This document shows positions 17,377 through 24,041 of a stretch of DNA of 43,567 bases, piece after piece (position 1 is the first letter of the stretch; every line of letters begins with the position of its first letter). The notes beneath the pieces are model-generated. The model was not told where the DNA came from. It was given only the letters and a program-made list of their open reading frames with translations, and ran no database searches. Origin of the DNA: DAOUVR01 sp034430535 (GTDB lineage Bacteria > Chloroflexota > Dehalococcoidia > E44-bin15); NCBI GenBank assembly GCA_964443325.1, contig CAYUCL010000015.1:1-43567 (forward strand), written 5' to 3'. Position numbers and translations under genes: made by a program.

Positions 17377-17931
17377 ATGGGGTTTAAATATCTGAACGGC
17401 AAAAGCTGGCTTGATGTGACCCGTGAGGAACGGCTCTTCTGTTCCTTTCTGTATTGGGACATAAGACAGAGTGAAAGAGACTTCATAATATGGCTCAACA
17501 ATAACACGGACTTAGCATTGCAAGTTGATGCCAACTGGGAAATCGGATATGAAGTATGTTTCTACAGAGATCTTCTCAAGCTGAGAGACGAGCCAATAAG
17601 TTCCACAGACTTCTCTCCTAAAAGGACGTTTGACTTATGCCTTTTTTCAGAGGACAGCATCGTCATTATAGAAGCCAAGGTGCAGCAGATGTTCGACGAA
17701 TCCCAGGTTAGAGTCTTTCTAGAAGACAAAAGAGATATTCCCTTGATAATAGGAAAAGACATTGACGTTGTAGTTGTCGCTCTAGGTTCGTCCATCTATT
17801 TCGATAATTGCAAGATCTATGGCCATACAAGTATCGTGGACAACTTTGATGCACTGATTACATGGAAACAGATGCATGATTTGTACGGAAAGGCTATCTA
17901 CCTACGAGCGAATGAAACGTATAAGAACTAG
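17377..17931 (+). CDS. Putative PD-(D/E)XK-fold nuclease-like protein
   Basis: 184 residues that I do not recognise as a named family. A core resembling the PD-(D/E)XK restriction-like nuclease fold is visible: RTFDLCLF (Asp86) on one strand, then IVIIEAKVQQ, giving Glu99-x-Lys101, the D...ExK spacing of that superfamily, followed by a helix and a strand VVVVALGSSIYF. The N-terminal half is helical with ERLFCSFLYWDI. No membrane or signal segment. AAAGGAGG lies before the ATG, and a plausible promoter starts at 17299. It converges with the RecB/Cas4-like nuclease gene across 54 bases, at the edge of a cluster of DNA-acting genes, which supports a nucleic-acid role. The call rests on one motif, so it is tentative. 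Confidence 0.5.
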   Translation: MGFKYLNGKSWLDVTREERLFCSFLYWDIRQSERDFIIWLNNNTDLALQVDANWEIGYEVCFYRDLLKLRDEPISSTDFSPKRTFDLCLFSEDSIVIIEAKVQQMFDESQVRVFLEDKRDIPLIIGKDIDVVVVALGSSIYFDNCKIYGHTSIVDNFDALITWKQMHDLYGKAIYLRANETYKN

Positions 17932-17960
17932 AGTCAAAGCCGCGTAACTGTTCTTCAGTT

Positions 17961-17988
17961 AAAAAATGCCATAAGCCTCGGTGGCTTA
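17961..17988 (-). terminator. Rho-independent terminator of the minus-strand nuclease gene
   Basis: On the minus strand TAAGCC (17988-17983) pairs with GGCTTA (17977-17972) around a 5-base loop, followed five bases later by six T (complement of 17961-17966). The hairpin overlaps the stop codon of the DUF2779 gene. Confidence 0.6.
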
Positions 17989-19488
17989 CTCAGGTCGTTC
18001 CCTTAGCACTTGGAACAGGCGGACCATCGCCTCAGTGTCGCGTTTGCAGTATGCAAGCAAGGCCTTGCGGAGCGAGCCTCTACGATCCGCAGATGTCTCT
18101 GGTAATATCATCTCTGCGTAAGCGGTCGAGGCCTGATCCCCCTCGCATATTTCCAGGTCGCTGTAGTCCAAACCGGGCACCAGAGCGGGGAGCACCGACT
18201 TGAGCGAGAAAGAGCCGTGAAACTCCGGGTGATAGCAATGCCTTCGGACAAGCTGCAGCAAATCGACAATACGTCCATCCAGTAGGGCTAGGAGATCGCC
18301 AGAAAGCTCGGGAAGTGCCTGGGCAAGCTCACGGATGCGCGTCGTTTCAAAGTTGGAATAGGTGATAATTGTTCCGGTGGTTCCGAGTGTCTTCAGTAGA
18401 CTCCTGGCAAATGGCTCGCGGGGGTCGCCGAACCCTTCGTTTAGAAACTCCTGATGTGTAAGCCGGCCATCTCGTTCCAGAATATGGTTTGACCACTGAA
18501 AAGGTATTACCTGATACGGACGTGTACCGACATAGACCGGCAGCGCAGGATTGAACGTCTCAAAATCCAGAAAGTGGATGGGATATTCGAGTTGTGCAAG
18601 CGCCCTGGTGAGCTCAGGGTTCACGTGGACACGGCTGTTGACCACACAGTCGCGGACACGCTGTTGTGTTGCGTTCAGACCAGGGAAATCTGCGGGAATG
18701 TCCCGTATATCCTTAATGCCTTCTTCCTCCAGCAAATCCAGCAACTTCTGGCTGGCCCGTGGAAGCTGGGTGACGGAATGCTCTGGCTCATCAGTATGAC
18801 AGTGGCCATAGAATGGGCATGTGTATGGCCGAGAGCACTGCTTCCCTGCCTTAATGTCCGGGGGCTCCGGATTCGATAAATGGAACCTCATTTCGCCTAA
18901 GATCGATGGAATATCCGCCAGAATTGGTTGCACCTCATCGGTGATGTCTTTCACAGAGAACAGTTGGCCCAGGTCGTAGTCGCCTCCCTGGTAAACGTAC
19001 TCTTTGTTCAAATGGGCAAGGCACGCTTTTCTTACCGGTATGCCACATCCTCTAAGCACATAGAGCTGCACTCCCAGATCTGGCAGATGCTCCTCCTTGG
19101 CCGATGTGGTGGATTTGACCTCAATGAGGTCAAACAGATCATCGCCCGCGCGGGCGAGAATATCAACACGAATCCTTATGTCATCATACAAGAACGCCGC
19201 CTCGTAGGTCGACGGTATTGACTTGTCAGAGAGCGCTGCCTGAGTCGATATCACAGCATCTTCGTGCTGGAAGTAAGGCTCGCTAATGTGTAGCCCGTCG
19301 GCATAGATGTTTCTAGCGAGCTCACCGACCCTGGTCCCGGCATCCAGGATTGCCTGCTGCCCTACATCGACCGGGTCGGCAAGGTCGGGGTGGAAGCACT
19401 CCAGGTACAGCCGCCTGGGGCACTGTAGCCCCGCAAGAAAGCGGGACTTGGACAGGACTGGCATTGGCTCCACGTCTGAACTGTTCAA
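17986..19488 (-). CDS. DUF2779 protein: Fe-S RecB/Cas4-like nuclease fused to DEDD exonuclease domain
   Basis: 500 residues. The N-terminal half looks like a Cas4/RecB-type nuclease: LSKSRFLAGLQCPRRLYLE near the start supplies Cys23, the PD-(D/E)XK site is RVDIL (Asp109) plus LIEVKS (Glu123, Lys125), and a Cys triplet in QCSRPYTCPFYGHC (Cys218, 224, 230) completes a probable 4Fe-4S staple, as in Cas4 and AddB. The C-terminal half (from about 300) is the DUF2779 RNase H-like domain with FLDFETF (Asp308, Glu310), a middle segment YSNFETTRI and a closing YCKRDTEAMVRLF. The start is a TTG at 19488; an ATG at 19464 is a possible alternative. It is the last gene of the minus-strand glycosylase cluster and is followed by a terminator. 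The native substrate is unknown; single-stranded DNA is the obvious candidate. Confidence 0.88.
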   Translation of the reverse strand: MNSSDVEPMPVLSKSRFLAGLQCPRRLYLECFHPDLADPVDVGQQAILDAGTRVGELARNIYADGLHISEPYFQHEDAVISTQAALSDKSIPSTYEAAFLYDDIRIRVDILARAGDDLFDLIEVKSTTSAKEEHLPDLGVQLYVLRGCGIPVRKACLAHLNKEYVYQGGDYDLGQLFSVKDITDEVQPILADIPSILGEMRFHLSNPEPPDIKAGKQCSRPYTCPFYGHCHTDEPEHSVTQLPRASQKLLDLLEEEGIKDIRDIPADFPGLNATQQRVRDCVVNSRVHVNPELTRALAQLEYPIHFLDFETFNPALPVYVGTRPYQVIPFQWSNHILERDGRLTHQEFLNEGFGDPREPFARSLLKTLGTTGTIITYSNFETTRIRELAQALPELSGDLLALLDGRIVDLLQLVRRHCYHPEFHGSFSLKSVLPALVPGLDYSDLEICEGDQASTAYAEMILPETSADRRGSLRKALLAYCKRDTEAMVRLFQVLRERPE

Positions 19489-19542
19489 TTTACCGATCCC
19501 ATGATTCTAGGGCGCCAATGCTGAAGGCACAGCGTGGACAAG

Positions 19543-20772
19543 TCAAGAGACGAGGACATCACACCCTTGGAACGTGAGTTTCACCGATTGCCTGTCATTA
19601 CACAGCCCGGATTCCCGCACGAACTCTTCCCATTTGTCCTTTTGTGTCTTATCATGCAGCCGCCTCGTGGCGCTACCGATATAGAATCCAATCTTGCAGC
19701 CACTCTTGTAGCAATGAAGTGAAGCCTGGCAACACCCAGCGCGCGACCGAATCGTCACGCCGTGGCCATCTGGATTAGTCTTGTGTGTAACAGGGTACCG
19801 CACTAGTAGTTGCTTCGAGTATTCGCTCTTCTGGACCACGATCTCCCACTGGCATTTTCCGGGGGTTGATTTTTGTTCGTCTATAAGTTGCGCAGCTATT
19901 GGTCCTATCACGGAGGTCATTGCTGGCCATGCTGGGTTGACTTGATGCATTGTGGGTTTTCCATTTCTGGCAATTCCGAATAGACATGCATCACTCAAGG
20001 GACACTTCTCACATTGTGGCGTGCTTCCGCAGATGGCGTATCCCTTGCACATGTCGTTGCCCTTGCCGGTACAGAACCACCATATGAAGAAATCCACGAT
20101 GCCCGGCGCATGGCCCAAGTCTATGCTTTCCACTACCTCCCCTGCTAGGCAGGATGAGCAGAATAGACTTAGGGCGTCCTGTAGATCACGGTACGCCAGT
20201 GGGTCCTGCTCACCCCGACTACTGAACACGTGGTAAATGCCCGTACGAACCAAGAACCTCCTCTCATGAATGTCAATCGGGATAACATCCCAGTACCCGA
20301 AATCGCGGAGGTAGTTGTCGGCGCCCTTCTCGTAAAGAACCTTGCCCTTTCGTCCTTCCTTCCGCAGTTGGTAGAGGTCATCAGTGAAGTCCTTGAGAGT
20401 TGGGAACTTGGCGAGTAGTTCCTTCGCCCACTCCGCCCCGTCTTGCTTTTTGCGGAATCGGCTGTATTGGTCGATAAGACTAGCCAACGCGCCTATGGCT
20501 ACCTTTGTTCTGAAAGCCCCTTTGTGTTGGCCGATGAACGAGTTGAGTGCAGCGTCAAATCCTGACCGCGCCTCACGATACCAAGCATTCGTCACTTTGA
20601 CTGTGACCAGAAATCGCAGTGCTTCTTCGGAGTCTGGATTGCTCTCCAATGCGTTCTTCCACCTGTGGCAATTCCCAATATCACGTCGGATTGCAGGGTT
20701 GCATTCCCCTTGAAGCATCCAGCGAATGGTGTCGCGAAACTTCCCGCAGAGTCTTCCTGCGTCGAACTCCAT
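19543..20772 (-). CDS. HhH-GPD DNA glycosylase-like protein with Fe-S loop and Cys-rich C-terminal extension
   Basis: 409 residues from an ATG with AAAGGAG five bases upstream. The middle matches the HhH-GPD superfamily (endonuclease III, MutY). YEKGADNYLRDFGYWDVIPI followed by DIH aligns without gaps to the endonuclease III hairpin and following loop: Lys149 at the position of the Schiff-base Lys120 and Asp167 at that of Asp138, with IDIHERR for VDTHxxR. An Fe-S loop follows, CGSTPQCEKCPLSDAC (Cys248, 254, 257, 263). The spacing is C-x5-C-x2-C-x5-C, one residue shorter than the usual x6 first gap. About 110 residues of C-terminal extension contain further cysteines (347, 348, 354, 359) and no domain I know. 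It probably excises or cuts at some modified or damaged base. It precedes the DUF2779 nuclease gene by 54 bases on the same strand. Confidence 0.75.
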   Translation of the reverse strand: MEFDAGRLCGKFRDTIRWMLQGECNPAIRRDIGNCHRWKNALESNPDSEEALRFLVTVKVTNAWYREARSGFDAALNSFIGQHKGAFRTKVAIGALASLIDQYSRFRKKQDGAEWAKELLAKFPTLKDFTDDLYQLRKEGRKGKVLYEKGADNYLRDFGYWDVIPIDIHERRFLVRTGIYHVFSSRGEQDPLAYRDLQDALSLFCSSCLAGEVVESIDLGHAPGIVDFFIWWFCTGKGNDMCKGYAICGSTPQCEKCPLSDACLFGIARNGKPTMHQVNPAWPAMTSVIGPIAAQLIDEQKSTPGKCQWEIVVQKSEYSKQLLVRYPVTHKTNPDGHGVTIRSRAGCCQASLHCYKSGCKIGFYIGSATRRLHDKTQKDKWEEFVRESGLCNDRQSVKLTFQGCDVLVS

Positions 20773-20833
20773 AATGACTCCTTTCTTCTGGGGGACCTGC
20801 TGGCCGATAGGATCTCTCCTTAGATTGCTTTCG

Positions 20834-20992
20834 CTCACCGACCCTGGTCCCGGCATCCAGGATTGCCTGCTGTCCTACATCCATCGGGTCGGCAAGGTCG
20901 GGGTGGAAGCACTCCAGGTAGAGGCGCTTGTGACATTGCAGCCCAGCCATGAAGCGAGACTTCGACAGCTTTGGTATCTGTTCTCTAACCAT
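20834..20992 (-). pseudogene. N-terminal fragment duplicating the DUF2779 nuclease
   Basis: 53 codons from an ATG at 20992 match residues 6-56 of the complete DUF2779 protein: LSKSRFMAGLQC, LYLECFHPDLADP and DVGQQAILDAGTRVGE are nearly the same. After GTRVGE similarity stops and the frame is unrelated, 60 bases before the glycosylase start. At DNA level 20833-20930 is almost identical to 19320-19417, while the last 60 bases are clearly diverged. The full gene and this fragment bracket the glycosylase gene as imperfect direct repeats. Confidence 0.85.
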
Positions 20993-21034
20993 CTCTCATT
21001 AAAATCTTTGCACACACATGATAGGATACTTGAA

Positions 21035-21184
21035 TTACGCACGTTGTAGTGAGCTATACCATGGATACTGCCAGCGAGTGAGACCTCGTCCAACATCCCG
21101 CTTAATTTTGTCCCGGTAGCAAAGCTTGTACTTCAGCGGGCACTGCTCATACATGATCAGTTGCGAATGAGAGTAGGTCGGCAT
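21035..21184 (-). pseudogene. N-terminal fragment of a RecB-like PD-(D/E)XK nuclease
   Basis: A 49-codon frame from ATG 21184 to TAA at 21035. It starts MPTYSHSQLIMYEQCPLKYK and continues with a short basic segment ending in RDKIKRD. The pattern [YF]SHSQL..YE.CP.KYK is the classic opening of RecB/Cas4-like nuclease domains, including the first Fe-S Cys. GAGGT stands before the start. Everything after about residue 31 is unrelated and the frame ends, so the nuclease body is lost. The reading depends on a short but distinctive motif. Confidence 0.6.
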
Positions 21185-21230
21185 AAAAATACCTCTTTAA
21201 CTCGGCCTAATTTAGGTGGAGCACCATAAC

Positions 21231-22520
21231 CTATTTATTGCCTAACTGACGCAAACGCTCTACGACCCACATCCCAACCAAGGTGGACGCATCAGTAGTA
21301 AGGTCCTTCGCTTCATCCTGCAGCAATCGCAGCTTCTCTGGGTTTAGCTGTATGGTGACCTTTCCTTCTCCTTGTTGTAGCTTCTTCTCATCTAATAGCC
21401 CTAGCTCATCATGCGGCCTTTTACCAGTCGAAATGTCTGTGAGATAGTCAAGGAACTTGGTTACAAGTTGTTCATATCGCTTAGTCCGTTTCCCACCGCT
21501 CTCTCTGTTTCCCTCTTTCCACCACTTGCTCTTGAATTCATCCCAACATTTATTCTTTTGGAAAGCCTTCATGGCCATCCCTTCCCTAAGTTGATAACCT
21601 CCACCAACAACTCTGAGCTCTTGTATATAGTCCCGCACTGCGTATAGCCTTTTCTCTTCAGCAAAGACTCGAACCTTATCCAGTGGTAGCCGCTTTGTAC
21701 CGTCATCCGTTTCTCTTTCTTCTTGTTCTGGGCTCATTTTATTTATCTCCTCATTATTTTGTCTATCCGTTTGCACTTTCATGCTCCTCGCTAGTTTCTT
21801 CCCTTCTTTGAACATATAGTACTCAATATTGTCCGCACGGCAACCGAGCTCCTTTGCCCAATCGTCCATGCAGTAGATATACCGAATATACCCTTCGGGA
21901 TAAGACCTAATACTAGATATTTGACGTTTCTTGTCTCTATTCACCTTCACGAGTAATTTAAATAGGTCATATCCTTCTTGTCTGTCTAAGAATTCCAAGA
22001 ACTTTGCGACATTGGTATCAAGAATAACTGGTAATGGCCTAATGTCGTAGCTCAACCCAACAAAGTAGAAGAATTTAGTGAAAAAGGCAGGCCTACAATA
22101 GGGTAGTTCGAATCTCTTATAAGCCTCCAAAATCTCGCCATTCTTGATTCGTTCCATTGTTTTCTTAAGAAGCGCTCCTTTAAATCTTAGGTTGGACAAG
22201 CTATTCTCGGTATTTCTTCGCCCTCTTCCTCGATTTCCCCATCCCCATATCATACAAGCAAGAAACAACCTCCTTATTTCTGCGTGGCCTCCAGACTGCG
22301 TCTGAAGACCAAAATACCGAACATCAGAACGGCTTATTTTCTCAGGGCATTTTTGCACGATTATATTTAGGTCGGTACTAGTAACCTTATCATTTTCGAA
22401 GTCCTCCTGCCACTTCTCAGGATCGTAACCCCACCCAGAAGCATTCTGGAATACTGCAAGTATGTCAGCCCTGTGTTCACGCAGGTATTTTGGAAGTGGC
22501 AATTTGTAAATATCAGACAT
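21231..22520 (-). CDS. OGG-fold (8-oxoguanine glycosylase-like) protein with ribbon-helix-helix-like C terminus
   Basis: 429 residues. Residues 80-180 resemble the bacterial OGG-fold family. RRLFLACMIWGWGN and AFFTKFFYFVGLSYDI are followed by PLPVILDTNVAKFLEFL. Lys149 and Asp168 lie 19 residues apart, exactly as the catalytic Lys249 and Asp268 of human OGG1, so a glycosylase active site may be retained. A charged linker (250-285) leads to a second helical region, and the last 43 residues, beginning GKVTIQLNPEKLRLL, look like a ribbon-helix-helix DNA-binding or dimerisation unit. Codon use appears AT-richer than the neighbours, in keeping with transfer. It is the first intact gene of the minus-strand cluster with the Fe-S glycosylase and DUF2779 nuclease genes. 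Role likely DNA repair or defence; not established. Confidence 0.65.
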   Translation of the reverse strand: MSDIYKLPLPKYLREHRADILAVFQNASGWGYDPEKWQEDFENDKVTSTDLNIIVQKCPEKISRSDVRYFGLQTQSGGHAEIRRLFLACMIWGWGNRGRGRRNTENSLSNLRFKGALLKKTMERIKNGEILEAYKRFELPYCRPAFFTKFFYFVGLSYDIRPLPVILDTNVAKFLEFLDRQEGYDLFKLLVKVNRDKKRQISSIRSYPEGYIRYIYCMDDWAKELGCRADNIEYYMFKEGKKLARSMKVQTDRQNNEEINKMSPEQEERETDDGTKRLPLDKVRVFAEEKRLYAVRDYIQELRVVGGGYQLREGMAMKAFQKNKCWDEFKSKWWKEGNRESGGKRTKRYEQLVTKFLDYLTDISTGKRPHDELGLLDEKKLQQGEGKVTIQLNPEKLRLLQDEAKDLTTDASTLVGMWVVERLRQLGNK

Positions 22521-22570
22521 TTTGTTTCACCATTAAATCGGTAAGCTGCATAACATTCATTATTAAAATA

Positions 22571-22870
22571 TTACCCTCCGCATTCATCTATCCTCTCCCT
22601 CAGAGTCTTAAGATTAACCACGTCTTCTTTATTATATTGGAGTAGCAAAGCCAGGGCATCCTCGTCACCGTGATTACGATACCTCCCCCACAGTATTACT
22701 GCCTGAAATCCATCGACACCCTCCAGCTGCCTGACGATACCCAGTTGCCGCTCCACTGCTTTGAAACCGCCGTGAAGACCTTTTCGCCAGCAGTCATACA
22801 TCAGGTCGTGGTGATGAAAGATGTCGGCCAAGCTTACCCTCCAAAAGGCGCGTATGAAAGGGAGGTCAAA
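22571..22870 (-). pseudogene. C-terminal remnant of a YprB-like RNase H-fold exonuclease
   Basis: About 100 codons match the end of YprB-type ribonuclease H-like domains: FDLPFIRAF, HHHDLMYDCWRKGLHGGFKA, then VERQLGIVR, VILWGRYRNHGDEDALALLL and YNKEDVVNL, which carries the last acidic residue of the DEDD set. The N-terminal half with the D-x-E motif is absent; upstream the frame overlaps the small gene at 22899-23213. It is therefore a truncated exonuclease, the third nuclease remnant in this cluster. Confidence 0.75.
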
Positions 22871-22898
22871 TATGAACCTAGGTTGCTGACCATTGCAT

Positions 22899-23213
22899 TC
22901 AAAAATCGATGTTCTCAGGGAACACACGCCTATTAATCTCCCGAAAGTCCTTTTCATCAAGCGTTCTTCTTTCTGAATGCAGTCTGAATATGATATCCCT
23001 TAGATAATCTGCTTCCCATATCTCGGCGTAATGGGTGAATTCACCACCGCATCTTGGGCATGAAAGATGCAATACCATTGCATCTGGAAAGTCATATTGC
23101 GCGATTATTTTGCCTTTGACTCTCTGCATATCCACAGCAAAGCACCACCTGCATTCGGGCTCTTCTGCACTGAGATGAGCTTCGATAGCTTGCTTAGTTT
23201 TTTCATTATTCAT
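22899..23213 (-). CDS. Small CxxC (zinc-ribbon-like) protein of unknown function
   Basis: 104 residues from an ATG at 23213 with GAAGGA seven bases upstream; an ATG at 23246 has no such site. It carries two CxxC pairs, CRWC in the first third and CPRC(GG) about 35 residues later, a likely zinc site of ribbon type. The remainder is helical and charged. I do not recognise the family. Its 3' end overlaps the start of the frame carrying the YprB-like remnant, and it lies just upstream of the DNA-acting cluster on the same strand. It could be an accessory zinc protein of that cluster, which is only a positional guess. Confidence 0.55.
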   Translation of the reverse strand: MNNEKTKQAIEAHLSAEEPECRWCFAVDMQRVKGKIIAQYDFPDAMVLHLSCPRCGGEFTHYAEIWEADYLRDIIFRLHSERRTLDEKDFREINRRVFPENIDF

Positions 23214-23389
23214 TTCCGCATCCTTCCCGCCTATATAGTATTCCATTTGTTGTACAGAGTTATATAGGAGTTGGAGAGGGAGATTTCAAGGGTATAGTCA
23301 ATAAATGTGTAATATACATGGCTCGTTTCCCCACTGCCTCGGCTGTATTGCAGCGGACATCGACATCTTCATATCTTCGGAGTCCCCAC

Positions 23390-23968
23390 TCACCCCACCT
23401 CCAGTTCGCCCAGCACCTCCATGCCCACGACCGACTGGCGCGGGATGACCAGCGTGTCCCTGTAGTCTATCTGTGCTTCGCCCGACTCCGACACGTCCGT
23501 GCCCACGTGGCTACTGATGGTGACCCTCTCATCGTCGTCCGCCATGAGGAGACCGAAGCTGACCATCCTCGACGGCTGCAGGCTGGCGATGTCCTTTTCC
23601 TCTATGTCATCCTCCTGGTGTGCTGCATCGAGCCATGTCACCTGGACGACCGGCTTCTTCGCTCTAGTCTTTCCATTCTCGCCGGTCCCCGCCGGCCGGC
23701 CGGACGTGTGGCCTAGATACATGTCTATCATATCGGCAAAGTAACGCTCTTCATCGGTGAGTTGCCGCTGCACCAGGTCAATCCAGACGCCTATAGCCTC
23801 CCGTATCCGGCACAGAGCTTCAGACTTGGTGCTGGCGTCAACCGTGCAGCCGGTGAGTTCCAGACAACATGCCCTGTAGTGCTTGCCCGTGTCATCGTCG
23901 TCATCTTGGCACTCCTCCACATTGACCTTGAAGCTGCGGAGCACCCGGTAGGTTCTCTCAGATGTCAT
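23390..23968 (-). CDS. HicB-like domain protein with C-terminal extension
   Basis: 192 residues. The first 65 follow the HicB/UPF0150 pattern (partial RNase H fold of HicB antitoxins): a short strand, HYRACCLELTGCTVDASTKS for the usual Y.A..PELPGC...G.T and EALCRIREAIGVWID for the closing helix. An acidic run of five Asp precedes it. The second half (residues 110-192) has no domain I recognise, and no HicA partner gene is adjacent. It starts at an ATG with GGAGG seven bases upstream. The promoter region has an extended -10 (TGG-TATACT on the minus strand, 24012-24007) with the TGTGAC-N8-GTCACA palindrome immediately upstream, so it is probably controlled by the neighbouring WYL regulator. Confidence 0.65.
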   Translation of the reverse strand: MTSERTYRVLRSFKVNVEECQDDDDDTGKHYRACCLELTGCTVDASTKSEALCRIREAIGVWIDLVQRQLTDEERYFADMIDMYLGHTSGRPAGTGENGKTRAKKPVVQVTWLDAAHQEDDIEEKDIASLQPSRMVSFGLLMADDDERVTISSHVGTDVSESGEAQIDYRDTLVIPRQSVVGMEVLGELEVG

Positions 23969-24006
23969 TGCGCACCTCCATGCTGGTCTGCACTGCTACG
24001 TTTCTA

Positions 24007-24041
24007 AGTATACCACACGCCTGTGACAACCTGCTGTCACA
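24007..24041 (-). promoter_or_regulatory. Promoter of HicB-like gene with WYL-type palindrome, site 1
   Basis: On the minus strand an extended -10 (TGG then TATACT, 24012-24007) is preceded by the perfect palindrome TGTGAC-N8-GTCACA at 24041-24022, which covers the -35 position. The same palindrome with the same spacer length occurs at 25120-25139. The site lies at the 3' end of the regulator gene. The spacer rules out the usual CRP site, TGTGA-N6-TCACA. Confidence 0.7.

Noticed and set aside
24022..24041. CRP/FNR-type binding site
   Set aside because: The arms look like TGTGA/TCACA but the distance between them is 10 bases instead of 6, and the same longer spacing is seen at the second site, so a different regulator is more likely.
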